Counted from the stretch's first letter, positions 8,021-16,855 are shown. The stretch: DNA of 64,000 nt from Marinobacter sp. es.048 (GCF_900188435.1 NZ_FYFA01000002.1:62001-126000); one strand, 5' to 3'. Made by a program: numbers and translations. Notes: generated by a model not told the origin, from the letters alone.

Positions 8021-9361
8021 TCATTCAATAACCAATTCTTCCAGAAACCGCATTAAAGACCCCACTTTTGCGAGCGTCTCCTGATACTCAGCCTCGGGAT
8101 CTGAATCCGCAACAATACCGCCACCGCCCCAGCAACGAATGGTTCCCTCGCCATCGCACAGCATGGTTCGTATCGCGATATTGCTGTCCAGCGTGCCATC
8201 CAGTCCGCGATAGAAGATCGAACCGCAGTAGGGGCCACGCCAGTGGGGCTCGAGCTCCTGGATGATTTCCATCGCCCTGATCTTGGGCGCACCAGTGATT
8301 GAACCGCCCGGAAAAGCGTCAAACAGGGCCTTCATAGGTGTTACACCCTCGGCCAGCTCCGCCCGGATGTGGCTGACCAGATGATGAACGTTCCGGTAGG
8401 ACTCCAGTGCAAATAGTTTGTCGACTTTCACGCTGCCTGGCTTCGCGTTCAGGCTAAGATCGTTCCGGAGCAGGTCGACGATCATCAGGTTTTCGGATAG
8501 ATCCTTCTCGGAGCCTTCCAGTTCAGACGCAAAGGCTGCATCGCTCTCCGGAGTGCCACCCCTCGGCCGGGTGCCCTTGATTGGGCTGGTTGTGACGGTT
8601 CGGTCGTGTATCTCGAGAAAGCGCTCGGGAGAGACCGACAGGATAGAGGCGCCTCCGGCGCGGATGAAGCCGCTGTAGGGCGTAGGGTTAGCATCTGAAA
8701 GGGCCTGGAACGCCTGCCACGGATCCCCCTTGAATTGGCCAGAAAATTCCTGCGAGAGATTCGCCTGATAACAATCACCGGCTTCAATATACCGACGAAC
8801 TGTTTCTACGCTCGCCTTGAATGCGTCCGGCGCTTGCGTGGGCTGAAATCGCGAATCCATCGACCATCCGGCGGTGGCGTCTGGTTTGTTCCCACCGAGC
8901 CACTGCTCCAGTGTATCCCGCGTCTCATCAGGGCACTCCGGATGAATCCAAAGCCAATACTGCCCGGTTTTGCGATTATGACTGGCCGTCCAGAGGTAGA
9001 ATCCTGCGGACACGAGGGGAACTTCGAGGAATGGGCAGAGCTCCCGCAGTCGGCTTTCCCTGACATATCCGAGTTCATAGCCAAGAAATCCAATCCATCC
9101 CCCGGAAAGGCATTCCGGGTTGGGTTCCTGTTCGATCTGGAACTGGCTTACAAGGCTTTCCATGCTCTGAGCAAGCTGATCAGAGCAGAAATTTATGTGC
9201 ACAGGGTATTGAAGCACTTCGGTTGCAAGAGCTCTGGCAGAAAAACCGCTGAAGACTCCTCGGGCCGGACCGTTTCCGACACTCCCGATATAGGCGAAAT
9301 CCGATTCCCGGCAGGCATGGCTTAGCAGGCGATGGTAGCCCTCCTGATTGAGTTCACGCAT
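8021..9361 (-). CDS. pabB: aminodeoxychorismate synthase component I
   Basis: With the glutaminase PabA it converts chorismate to 4-amino-4-deoxychorismate for folate synthesis. The 446-residue protein has the usual PabB length. The chorismate-binding domain shows PIKGTRPRG, whose Lys is the PabB-specific nucleophile (Ala in anthranilate synthase). Also present are SENLMIVDLLRNDLS and GGSITGAPKIRAMEI. An N-terminal tryptophan-binding-like fold contains GGWIGFLGYELG. I use ATG 9361. A TTG at 9376 sits only 4 bases after a GGAGG and is a real alternative start, adding 5 residues. No pabA is in the window. It lies convergent to thrH, as in Pseudomonas. Confidence 0.94.
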   Translation of the reverse strand: MRELNQEGYHRLLSHACRESDFAYIGSVGNGPARGVFSGFSARALATEVLQYPVHINFCSDQLAQSMESLVSQFQIEQEPNPECLSGGWIGFLGYELGYVRESRLRELCPFLEVPLVSAGFYLWTASHNRKTGQYWLWIHPECPDETRDTLEQWLGGNKPDATAGWSMDSRFQPTQAPDAFKASVETVRRYIEAGDCYQANLSQEFSGQFKGDPWQAFQALSDANPTPYSGFIRAGGASILSVSPERFLEIHDRTVTTSPIKGTRPRGGTPESDAAFASELEGSEKDLSENLMIVDLLRNDLSLNAKPGSVKVDKLFALESYRNVHHLVSHIRAELAEGVTPMKALFDAFPGGSITGAPKIRAMEIIQELEPHWRGPYCGSIFYRGLDGTLDSNIAIRTMLCDGEGTIRCWGGGGIVADSDPEAEYQETLAKVGSLMRFLEELVIE

Positions 9362-9598
9362 GGTTGCCGGGTTCAAGGTCCCTCCGCAATGTTCGAGAAT
9401 TGATAAACAGCACACAAAACGGGCGTTGTAGGTTTTGGGGACTCGCTGATCTAATGAAAATGCTCTCTGCGAACAGCGTCGGTCAAGTAATTGATGGGCA
9501 TTCTATCCCAGTCGGAAGAGTCTCCCCAGCATAAAAATTAGATTGGAAGCCTTCTCCTGTGAGGGAGGCAAGAGCATTCCAGATGACATGGAGTAAAT

Positions 9599-10189
9599 AT
9601 GACGATGTATGGAATACGCAATACGTGTGTTTTTCTAGTGTTTCTTTTTCTAGCTTGGTTTTCGGCAACAGCGGGCGCCCAGGAAAACCGAGGGAGCGAT
9701 GCTGGGATTTTGTCGGACGGTAAGCTCACGAAAGAGGAGCTTGCGGCAGCAATGTTAACAGCAGAAAAAGACCTTACGTCCATGCTGAAAGCATCCATGT
9801 CTAATGTGGAGCAGGAGTTGGAGAGTTCTGCGATTTTCGGGCCAGGAGCATGGATGGTTTTAAAGGATCGTAAACTGAAAAAAGTCACTATGGGCGAGGA
9901 GTCTGAAAATGCTCCGCCTTCAGCGAAGCTCCAAGTGTTCCGGGCTAGCCTTCGATCGTTGGCTCGTCACAATAAGATCGATGCCGCGTTAATTGTCTAT
10001 CCCGGCACCATAACCAAAGAGGGTAAACAGGAGAGGGTTGTGGTAGTGGAGCATGAACATCGACTGGGCGTATCCGGCTTAAAATTGATTCCTCTTGAAT
10101 TAGACCATGGTAAAGCCTCATTCGGAGCTGCTATTTCGCAGGACAAGTCATTTCAAATCTTTTACGACCAGAAGAAGAACGGAGTCTGA
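9599..10189 (+). CDS. exported protein of unknown function, AT-rich
   Basis: The 196-residue protein begins with a hydrophobic signal peptide (to about A27, ending SATAGA-QE), so it should be exported. After it come a Glu/Lys-rich helical stretch (about 40-75) and a mixed segment with ALIVYPGTITKEGKQERVVVVEHEHRL shortened here to YPGTITKEGKQ and VVVVEHEHRL. I recognise no family and see no cysteine after the signal. GGAG lies 5 bases before ATG 9599. Its first 60 bases are about 37% GC and the body uses AT-rich codons unlike its neighbours, which suggests transfer. It stands alone between pabB (divergent) and a DUF6160-like gene 156 bases downstream. Function cannot be assigned; an envelope or secreted role is only implied by the signal. 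Confidence 0.7.
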   Translation: MTMYGIRNTCVFLVFLFLAWFSATAGAQENRGSDAGILSDGKLTKEELAAAMLTAEKDLTSMLKASMSNVEQELESSAIFGPGAWMVLKDRKLKKVTMGEESENAPPSAKLQVFRASLRSLARHNKIDAALIVYPGTITKEGKQERVVVVEHEHRLGVSGLKLIPLELDHGKASFGAAISQDKSFQIFYDQKKNGV

Positions 10190-10345
10190 GTGTTAGGAGG
10201 AGCTTTCAGTTTCGTAGTCCGGAACTGTGCGTTCATTCACGGACTAGGACTGTAAAACAATCTTAAATGGAATTGTGAGGTTACAGAACTTCACAAAATT
10301 AAAACTCGGAAAACAATCAAAAAGAGTTTACTCAAGGAGTTAATA

Positions 10346-11302
10346 ATGAAAGGCCTGAAGAAACTTGCTCTTGCTACAGCCGTAGCTGCTGCTCCTTTCG
10401 CAGCAAATGCAGACCTCAAAGCGCTGGATGACAGCGCAATGGGCAACGTAACTGGTCAAGCAGGTGTGACTATTGAGCTGGAAACTCGCGTTTCCATTGG
10501 CGAGTTCACCTACACCGACGAAGGCACCTTCGCGGTATCTGACATCGAAATCGGCGGTGCGAATGCCAGTGGTCTCATTCCTACAGACCCCAACACAGGT
10601 GACCCTGTTGCTGTTCCAGATTTGGCAACTCAAAGCAATCTATTGGATGACCTGAAGATCGATATTGATGTTGCGGCAGATGGCGATGCCGTTATTCATG
10701 TTGGTTCAAACACTGGTGCGCCCATTGATTGGGGTATGCAGGTAGGCGCGATGTCACTGCGTGCTGCAGACAATTCTGAAAACACCACGCTCATTTCAGA
10801 CATGAAAGCTTGGGGTCTGTTGGGTGCGCTTGATATTCGTGTTGATACCACGGACGTTGCTGCTGGTGCTAATACTGGCACCCTTAATCTTGATGTCGCC
10901 TTCACTGTCGAGCAAATGGACTTCGAAGTAGACTTCCTGGCGGTTGGTATTACCGGCCTGAGCATCCAAGGTGCGAACGCAGGCGGTCTGACATACACAG
11001 ACGCAGAGATTTCCGCCCTTCTGAATGATGCGAACGGTGAGGACCCAGTACTTGAAGGTACCCTGGCGGCACTTGCTTCTGGTAATAACGGCGCCAACAA
11101 ATCCTTCGCGGTTGCCCGCCTGGATGTTTATAAAGGTAGCAATCTTGACGGATCACGTGCGGATGTCCTGCGCGTAGACGTTGACGATGTACTGATGGAT
11201 GTAAACATCCAAGAGACCCGTGTTGGTGGAACGAACATCGGTACTATCGGTATCGACAACCTGCGCATCTCTGACACCAGTTTGGCTGTATACGGTCACT
11301 AA
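10346..11302 (+). CDS. FilA-like / DUF6160-family exported protein
   Basis: The 318-residue exported protein has a clean Sec signal (MKGLKKLALATAVAAAPFAA..., cleavage about after A22). The mature start LKALDDSAMGNVTGQAGVTI is the hallmark of the family annotated as DUF6160 or 'putative pilus system protein FilA'. The rest is Asp-, Gly- and Ala-rich with repeated beta-like segments (SIGEFTYTDEG, SDIEIGGANASG, DNLRISDTS) and no cysteine, suggesting a beta-rich surface or secreted protein. AAGGAG sits 8 bases before the ATG. The 156-base leader is AT-rich and contains TTGTGA-N11-TTCACAA near 10273-10297. A strong terminator follows, so it is probably monocistronic. FilA naming comes from Acinetobacter; a pilus role is not proven here. 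Confidence 0.7.
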   Translation: MKGLKKLALATAVAAAPFAANADLKALDDSAMGNVTGQAGVTIELETRVSIGEFTYTDEGTFAVSDIEIGGANASGLIPTDPNTGDPVAVPDLATQSNLLDDLKIDIDVAADGDAVIHVGSNTGAPIDWGMQVGAMSLRAADNSENTTLISDMKAWGLLGALDIRVDTTDVAAGANTGTLNLDVAFTVEQMDFEVDFLAVGITGLSIQGANAGGLTYTDAEISALLNDANGEDPVLEGTLAALASGNNGANKSFAVARLDVYKGSNLDGSRADVLRVDVDDVLMDVNIQETRVGGTNIGTIGIDNLRISDTSLAVYGH

Positions 11303-11328
11303 TCTGACCTAACACCAAAGTTGGTGAG

Positions 11329-11353
11329 ACGCCCCGCTCTGCGGGGCGTTTGT
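11329..11353 (+). terminator. rho-independent terminator of the FilA-like gene
   Basis: ACGCCCCGC-TCT-GCGGGGCGT is a perfect 9-base stem (11329-11349) followed by TTTGT, 27 bases beyond the stop codon. Confidence 0.8.
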
Positions 11354-11383
11354 ATTGGTCAGAGGAAACCCCGAACCAATAAA

Positions 11384-11413
11384 AAAACGGCAACCAATCC
11401 TGGCTGCCGTTTT
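11384..11413. terminator. bidirectional terminator
   Basis: AAAACGGCA (11384-11392) pairs with TGCCGTTTT (11405-11413). There is an A-run on the left and T-run on the right, so it can work both ways. It mainly serves the minus-strand gene ending at 11438 and backs up the terminator at 11329. Confidence 0.65.
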
Positions 11414-11437
11414 CAAATCGAATGAATTTATTCTGCG

Positions 11438-12055
11438 TTACTGATCCGGCACCGCAATAGAAAGATCAAACCCACCACCGGGCCTTGGACTTAAAGTAAT
11501 CGGCCCCTCGTTAATAGCCTGTGGAACCTGTATCTGATCAATCCCCGGCGGATTACCAATACTGAAATTCACATTCTGCCCATCAAACCCAATTCCCAGT
11601 TGATCGTTAAGAAACGTCTGTGTAAAAGGCTCCTCCGGAATCTGTGCCTGCTGTCCAAAGATTATCGGCGGAATCGTTGGGGTAAACTCAGCCGGAGGCT
11701 GCGCCCGGGCGAGTTCTTCCTGGGGCAGGAGTAGGGCCCGCCGGAGAAATTCCTCTTCGGCGTTCTCCAGAGCATCGGTCTTGCCGTCATCAACGTATCG
11801 TTGCAATGCGTCCCGGTAGGCTTCCTCTTCCGCTTCGGTCAGGACTGGTTCACCCGGGGAAATGGTGAGGGAGCGCAGGATGCGTTGCCGGTCGGCGTCG
11901 GATTTCTTCCGTTCTTTGGGCACAACAATAACGGCGGAATCCTTCACGTAGGTTTCCACCATTTCGTCAGAGGTCATGGTCTGAACGCCTGCAAAGGCAG
12001 GTAAAGCAACAACCAGACCGCTGATGGCGGTGGTGAGCAGGTGTCGGCGTTTCAT
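11438..12055 (-). CDS. exported protein of unknown function, convergent with the FilA-like gene
   Basis: The 205-residue protein has a signal peptide (MKRRHLLTTAISGLVVALPA, cleavage near residue 22). An acidic helical middle rich in Glu and Arg follows (about 45-115), then a proline-rich linker (QPPAEFTPTIPP). The C-terminal part has hydrophobic beta-like segments (GIGFDGQNVNFSIGNPPG and ITLSPRPGGGFDLSIAVPDQ). I recognise no family. AGGGG lies about 9 bases before ATG. It is convergent with the FilA-like gene and may belong to the same exported system, since both are terminated in a shared gap; that link is inference. The gap upstream (12056-12243) separates it from the DUF58 operon and should hold both promoters, though I see no clear consensus. 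Confidence 0.65.
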   Translation of the reverse strand: MKRRHLLTTAISGLVVALPAFAGVQTMTSDEMVETYVKDSAVIVVPKERKKSDADRQRILRSLTISPGEPVLTEAEEEAYRDALQRYVDDGKTDALENAEEEFLRRALLLPQEELARAQPPAEFTPTIPPIIFGQQAQIPEEPFTQTFLNDQLGIGFDGQNVNFSIGNPPGIDQIQVPQAINEGPITLSPRPGGGFDLSIAVPDQ

Positions 12056-12243
12056 ATTCAGGCCCCTTTTGTTTAAAAAATACGCTCCCTGAATCGAGTA
12101 TTCGGTTTGTAGGACAAGAGTTCAAGCTGGAAAATCCGGGATTGTGATCAGAATCTTTGATTTTTCGGTATTGTTACTAATCACAGCAAAATCATGGTCG
12201 AATACCGTGAACTTTCTGGGCAGTGCAGGGCCTCAGTGACACT

Positions 12244-13278
12244 ATGAAAAATCCGTTCAGAAATCGCTTTAGTCGCTGGATTAACCGACGGATTCCGCGG
12301 TCCGATGTCCAGACCTTCAGTCAGAAAAACATCTTCATATTGCCTACCGGCGCCGGGGTAGTGTTTGGACTGTTACTGGTCATCATGCTGCTTACAGGCA
12401 TCAATTATCAGAACAGTCTGATTTATCTGAGTACCTTCTTGTTGGGAGCCGTCTTCGTTGGCGCTATGCACCAGACCCACCGAAACCTGTCTGGTCTTGA
12501 ACTGAGCCTTATTCAGCCGGGAGAAGGCTTTGCCGGTGATGATATTCCTTTCCGGTTTCGCCTTAAGGCTGGGCGGGATGACGCCATTGCCATCCTGCTC
12601 TCCTGCGAAGAATCCGATCTTGCACCGGTGCACATCCATTCAGGCCAGGCCCAGGACGTCACCCTGCCGGTTCATTCCGCTCATCGGGGCTATTTGCGCC
12701 CGGACCGGGTTCGTATTGAAACCCGCTTTCCGTTCGGTCTGCTGAAGGCGTGGTCCTGGGTACGGCCAGTATCGGCCGGTGTTGTGTTCCCAAGGCCGAT
12801 CCCTGCGCCGGAGGCGTTCAGCACCGTCGAGGATGGCGAAGAGTCAGCAGAGGCACGATCCGTTGAAGGCAATGACCACGCGGATATCCGGCCCTGGCGA
12901 GAAGGCGATCTCAGCCAAAGGGTGCTCTGGAAGCGGTTTGGGCGAACCGGGCAAATGGTGGTTGCCGATTGGGAGGGTGAGCAGGGCAGTCCCTATTGGC
13001 TGGATTTCAATGCCTACCCTGGTGCGGACCATGAGCTGCGGCTGAGTTACCTAGCGTTTCTGGTAAACGAAAGGGGCAGAAGTGGTGTACGGTTCGGATT
13101 GAATCTTCCCGGGCAAATCATTGAGCCTGATTCCGGCCCGGCCCATGTAGCTCGGTGTCTCAGGGTATTGGCGACCTGGGGCAAGGAGCGGCCCCGGGAC
13201 TCAATCGCCGAGCCCCATGGAACCCGAAAGAACCAGACAGGAAATGCATCCCAGTGGGCTGCGGAGGGGCGGGCTTGA
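12244..13278 (+). CDS. DUF58 domain membrane protein
   Basis: The 344-residue protein has two closely spaced N-terminal membrane segments (about residues 32-75: GAGVVFGLLLVIMLL and LIYLSTFLLGAVFVG). A large cytoplasmic DUF58 domain follows, with the family signature ADIRPWREGDLSQRVLWKRF and then GQMVVADWEGE. DUF58 proteins usually work with a MoxR AAA+ ATPase and, as here, with a TgpA-like transglutaminase. The reaction is unknown. I chose ATG 12244; a GTG 21 bases upstream is possible. The stop overlaps the next start by 4 bases. No moxR precedes it: the upstream neighbour is an unrelated exported protein on the other strand. Confidence 0.85.
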   Translation: MKNPFRNRFSRWINRRIPRSDVQTFSQKNIFILPTGAGVVFGLLLVIMLLTGINYQNSLIYLSTFLLGAVFVGAMHQTHRNLSGLELSLIQPGEGFAGDDIPFRFRLKAGRDDAIAILLSCEESDLAPVHIHSGQAQDVTLPVHSAHRGYLRPDRVRIETRFPFGLLKAWSWVRPVSAGVVFPRPIPAPEAFSTVEDGEESAEARSVEGNDHADIRPWREGDLSQRVLWKRFGRTGQMVVADWEGEQGSPYWLDFNAYPGADHELRLSYLAFLVNERGRSGVRFGLNLPGQIIEPDSGPAHVARCLRVLATWGKERPRDSIAEPHGTRKNQTGNASQWAAEGRA

Positions 13279-15350
13279 GTTTTCTGGACCGCCTGAGAGG
13301 CGCCGAATCGGACGACACCACAGCGATCAATCTGCCCTCCAGGGCTCTGCTCTGGCTGATTGCCAGTTTTGCCTTGCTGTTGTCGCCCCAGTGGGACCGA
13401 TTACCGCTGTGGTTGATTGCCGCCTGTGTGGTGTTAGCCGCCTGGCGCTGGTTGGCGCAATACGGGCGGGTTAGGCTTCCCGGCCGCCTGTTACGCACCG
13501 GCATCATGCTGGTATTGATTGGCGTATATGTAGCGACAGTCCAGGGGCGGTTTACGGTGGACACTGCCGCTTCGTTCTTTGTGCTGGCGGTGGGTCTCAA
13601 ATGGCTGGAAACGCGGTCAGTCAGGGACTTCTATGTTCTGTTTTTTATCCTTGTCTATCTGGCCACCGTGAATTTTCTGTTCCATCAGGAGATTCTGTGG
13701 GCACTGGTGAACTTCACCGGGATAGCATTGCTGCTGGTTGGCTTACAGGTGCTGAATGCGCCTGAGCTTCCGGGTGGGCTGACCTCTGGCTGGCGCAGGC
13801 TGGGTGGGATGTTCCTCAAGACATTGCCGATTGTTGTTCTTTTGTTCGTGTTCTTCCCGCGGATGTCGCCTCTCTGGAGCGTACCGCTGGTTTCAGGTGA
13901 GGCGCGCACGGGCATCAGCGACACCATGCGACCCGGCGATATTTCGAATCTTGCCCAAAGCAGCGAACGGGCTTTCCGGGTCACGTTTGGAGGCGAAATG
14001 CCGGCCTATCGAGACCGGTACTGGCGAGGCCTGATTCTCGACTATCTGGATAGGGAGACATGGCGCCAGGGCGAGCGGGAGGGTTTTCGCCCTCTGGGCC
14101 GAGTAGCGGTTGACGGGGGGATAGGAGAGCTTGAAGCAAACCAGTATGACGTGCTTCTGGAACCGACCGATCAGCGCTGGGCGTTTGCTCTGGAGAATTC
14201 CCGAGCTGTCTCTGACAATGTTATCGAGGACAGCGCCGATCTTTTCCGTTTTCGCCGGCCGGCTGACAGTCCTGTGCGTTATCGTTTGGCTCTTGAGGGA
14301 GAGGCCCAGGCGGCTCAGGCACAAAGCCCCGCCGAATTGCGGCAGTACCTTCAGTTGCCCCGGGAAGGCAACCCGAGGGCCCGGGAGCTGGCAGGGGAGC
14401 TTCGCCGCGGCATGGGTGACGAGCAGATAATTCGGAGTCTGCTAGAGCGATTCCGTGAGCAGGAATATTTCTACACACTCAGGCCACCTGCCATGCCCGA
14501 TGACGGCATTGACTCCTTGTTGTTTGACGAAAAACGCGGTTTCTGCGCCCACTACGCGGGGGCAACCACCTTCGTATTGCGGGCTGCCGGCATTCCCTCA
14601 CGTGTCGTGGTTGGCTACCAAGGTGGAGAGAGCGGGGCCGGGGGCGATTACCTGATCGTGCGCCAGTACGACGCCCATGCGTGGGTTGAAGCCTATATAG
14701 ATGGGCGAGGCTGGGTGAGAATTGATCCTACGGCCGCCATTGCGCCGGACCGCATTGAATTGGGCCTGAGAGACGCGATGGCTGAGGAAGGATCCTTTCT
14801 GGAGAACAACTGGGCTTCGCCCCAGCGTTATGCGGATGTGGCCCTGGTGCAATGGGCGAGTCTTCAGTTGGATCGCATCAATTATCAGTGGCAGCGCTGG
14901 GTCGTCGGCTATCAGGGCCAGAGCCAGATGGATCTGATGTCCAGGCTGCCTGGCGGTTTCGGCATGCGCGAACTGGGGTATATGACAGCGGGTATCGTTG
15001 GCACCGGCTTGCTGATTGCCGGACTGATTTCTGCATTTCAGATGCGCCGCGGAGAACGGCGTGATGCGTTTCGGAGAGTGGTCGATACCTGGCACCGGCT
15101 ATGTGCCAGTGCCGGCGTGCCCGTCCGTCACGGTGAAACGCCGTCGGTTCTTGCATCAAGACTGGCAAAAGCCGAACCGGCTGCGGCAGATTCGGCCAGG
15201 CTTTTTGCCCGTATGGTGAACAGCCATTACTATAGCGCGGGTAAAGACGAGGAAGGCAGTGAACAGCTGAAGCGTATGCGCCGCTTGCTTGCTACCATGA
15301 AGCGCCAACTCCACAGATCCAGAACTCGCACAGGAAAACCCAGTGACTGA
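13275..15350 (+). CDS. tgpA: TgpA-type membrane transglutaminase (DUF3488 / transglutaminase-like)
   Basis: The 691-residue protein has five to six N-terminal membrane segments (to about residue 215), a periplasmic transglutaminase core and a final membrane helix (about 565-585) before a cytoplasmic DUF4129-like tail. The catalytic triad fits C424 (GFCAHYAGATTF), H468 (YDAHAWVEAY) and D484 (RIDPTAA). The P. aeruginosa homologue is reported essential for growth and acts on an unknown periplasmic substrate. I start at TTG 13275: GGAGG lies 7 bases upstream and TTGA overlaps the DUF58 stop, indicating translational coupling. A frame open further upstream overlaps DUF58 and lacks support. The stop overlaps holB by 8 bases. 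Confidence 0.88.
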   Translation: MSFLDRLRGAESDDTTAINLPSRALLWLIASFALLLSPQWDRLPLWLIAACVVLAAWRWLAQYGRVRLPGRLLRTGIMLVLIGVYVATVQGRFTVDTAASFFVLAVGLKWLETRSVRDFYVLFFILVYLATVNFLFHQEILWALVNFTGIALLLVGLQVLNAPELPGGLTSGWRRLGGMFLKTLPIVVLLFVFFPRMSPLWSVPLVSGEARTGISDTMRPGDISNLAQSSERAFRVTFGGEMPAYRDRYWRGLILDYLDRETWRQGEREGFRPLGRVAVDGGIGELEANQYDVLLEPTDQRWAFALENSRAVSDNVIEDSADLFRFRRPADSPVRYRLALEGEAQAAQAQSPAELRQYLQLPREGNPRARELAGELRRGMGDEQIIRSLLERFREQEYFYTLRPPAMPDDGIDSLLFDEKRGFCAHYAGATTFVLRAAGIPSRVVVGYQGGESGAGGDYLIVRQYDAHAWVEAYIDGRGWVRIDPTAAIAPDRIELGLRDAMAEEGSFLENNWASPQRYADVALVQWASLQLDRINYQWQRWVVGYQGQSQMDLMSRLPGGFGMRELGYMTAGIVGTGLLIAGLISAFQMRRGERRDAFRRVVDTWHRLCASAGVPVRHGETPSVLASRLAKAEPAAADSARLFARMVNSHYYSAGKDEEGSEQLKRMRRLLATMKRQLHRSRTRTGKPSD

Positions 15351-16374
15351 TATTGCCCAAGACATGCCCTGGCTGCGCCGCGCCTGGCAAACGGTCCAGA
15401 GCCGGGTAGCAGAAGACCGCCTACCACACGCGCTCATCCTTGTGGGTGAGCGGGGTGTGGGTAAGCGGGCCTGGGCAGAAGCTGTCGGTGGATTGTTATT
15501 GTGTGATCAGCCTCTGAACAGGGATTCGGGTCAGCCGATTGCTTGTGGCCACTGTAAGCAATGTGAGCTGCTGGCCGCTGCCAGCCATCCCGATATCCGG
15601 ATCTATGCGCCGGAGAAATCCCGTATGGTGAAGGTGGATCAGGTGAGGGCGCTGTCGTCTTTTGCGGTGGCTTCTCCGCAGGTGGCGCATCACAAGGTGG
15701 CTATCATCGATCGTGCGGACCAATTAAATATCAATGCGGCCAATGCGTTGCTCAAGACCCTGGAAGAGCCGCTGTCCGACGTGACCCTTATTCTGTTACA
15801 GGAAAGTGGGCGCCCGGTCCTGCCTACCATTCGGTCTCGATGCCAGACATTGACTGTTCCGGTGCCTGCTAACGGAGAAGCAAACCAGTGGCTCGCAAGG
15901 CGTGTTCGGGATCTTCCCGAAGACGCGCAGCCGTCTGCAGCTGTTCTGGCCAAAGGCCTGATGCTGGCTGGGAACGCGCCGAGACTGGCCCTCGACTATG
16001 CAACCGGCGACTTTATCAGTCTGCGTGATACCGCTCTGGAACGCTTCAAGGAATTCATGAAATCCAGAATTCCGGTAGGTGAAGCAGCCAAGGCGTTCAA
16101 GTCGATGGGCCTGGAAAATACCCTGTGGTTGTTTGAAACCTGGGCCGCAGATCTGGCCCGCCTGGTAGCCGGCGGCAATGCTCGGGACACCGAAGCGGCG
16201 GATATGCTCGGTTTCCTGGCCAGAACCACCCCGGCCTGGCGGGCCCATGAACTGCTCGACATGGTAAAGGATTCAAGGGCAGCGGGCGTTTATAACGCCA
16301 GTCCGGAGCTGGAAGCGAGTCGGCTTCTTATCGCCTGGCAAAAGCTGATGCCAGTCAAACGGCCGGCGGTATAG
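15343..16374 (+). CDS. holB: DNA polymerase III delta' subunit
   Basis: The clamp-loader subunit opens the beta clamp together with delta and the gamma/tau ATPases. The 343-residue protein shows an AAA+ fold with a degenerate P-loop (GERGVGKRAW). A zinc-binding cluster (IACGHCKQCELLAAASHPD, about 66-84) and the sensor region NAANALLKTLEEPLSD are also present. The GTG start at 15343 is preceded by AGGAA and overlaps tgpA by 8 bases. The next gene is pilZ; holB-pilZ adjacency is a standing arrangement in Pseudomonas and relatives. Secure identification. Confidence 0.93.
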   Translation: MTDIAQDMPWLRRAWQTVQSRVAEDRLPHALILVGERGVGKRAWAEAVGGLLLCDQPLNRDSGQPIACGHCKQCELLAAASHPDIRIYAPEKSRMVKVDQVRALSSFAVASPQVAHHKVAIIDRADQLNINAANALLKTLEEPLSDVTLILLQESGRPVLPTIRSRCQTLTVPVPANGEANQWLARRVRDLPEDAQPSAAVLAKGLMLAGNAPRLALDYATGDFISLRDTALERFKEFMKSRIPVGEAAKAFKSMGLENTLWLFETWAADLARLVAGGNARDTEAADMLGFLARTTPAWRAHELLDMVKDSRAAGVYNASPELEASRLLIAWQKLMPVKRPAV

Positions 16375-16491
16375 ATGGCCGTTGCCTGCAGTATTGCGCC
16401 TTTGAGGCCAACAGCTGCTATGATTCCGGAATGAAAGGGATTTTCAGATCCCGCAAAACGTTCAAAACGATCTAAGAGAAAGGTGTCAGTT

Positions 16492-16842
16492 ATGGGGCCC
16501 GGATTTGGTGCGCGCAGTGGCATTCTTACCCTGACAATAAAAGACAAGGCAGTACTCTACGCAGCATACATGCCTTACATCCGCCAGGGTGGTCTGTTCA
16601 TCCCGACCCAGAAACAGTATCAGTTGGGCGACGAGGTTTTCCTGCTTCTGAATCTGATGGATGAGCCGGAAAAAATTCCCGTTGCCGGCAAAGTAATCTG
16701 GATAACGCCGAAAGGTGCCCAGGGCAATCGCGCGGCTGGGATCGGTGTCCAGTTTAATGGTGACGACGAAACCGCCCGCACCAAAATCGAATCCTATCTG
16801 GCAGGCTCGCTGAGTTCCGATCGCCCAACCCACACGATGTAA
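16492..16842 (+). CDS. pilZ: type IV pilus assembly protein PilZ
   Basis: Small cytoplasmic protein needed for type IV pilus assembly. It binds the PilB ATPase and FimX and, unlike most PilZ domains, does not itself bind c-di-GMP. The 116-residue protein is nearly colinear with P. aeruginosa PilZ: GARSGILTLTIKDKAVLYAA, GGLFIPTQKQYQLGDEVF, VAGKVIWITPKGAQGNRAAG and the end PTHTM. The RxxxR motif of c-di-GMP binders is absent, as expected. I start at ATG 16492 with AGGTG 6 bases upstream; an in-frame GTG at 16483 would add three residues. The 117-base gap from holB may contain its own promoter. Confidence 0.95.
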   Translation: MGPGFGARSGILTLTIKDKAVLYAAYMPYIRQGGLFIPTQKQYQLGDEVFLLLNLMDEPEKIPVAGKVIWITPKGAQGNRAAGIGVQFNGDDETARTKIESYLAGSLSSDRPTHTM

Positions 16843-16855
16843 AAGCGGGGCCTGC

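Noticed and set aside
10211..10253. TAGTCCG...CGGACTA inverted repeat upstream of the FilA-like gene
   Set aside because: Only 7 bases with a 16-base loop, no T-run, and no match to a known riboswitch.
10273..10297. TTGTGA...TCACAA as a CRP site upstream of the FilA-like gene
   Set aside because: The half-sites are 12 bases apart instead of 6, so it does not fit CRP.
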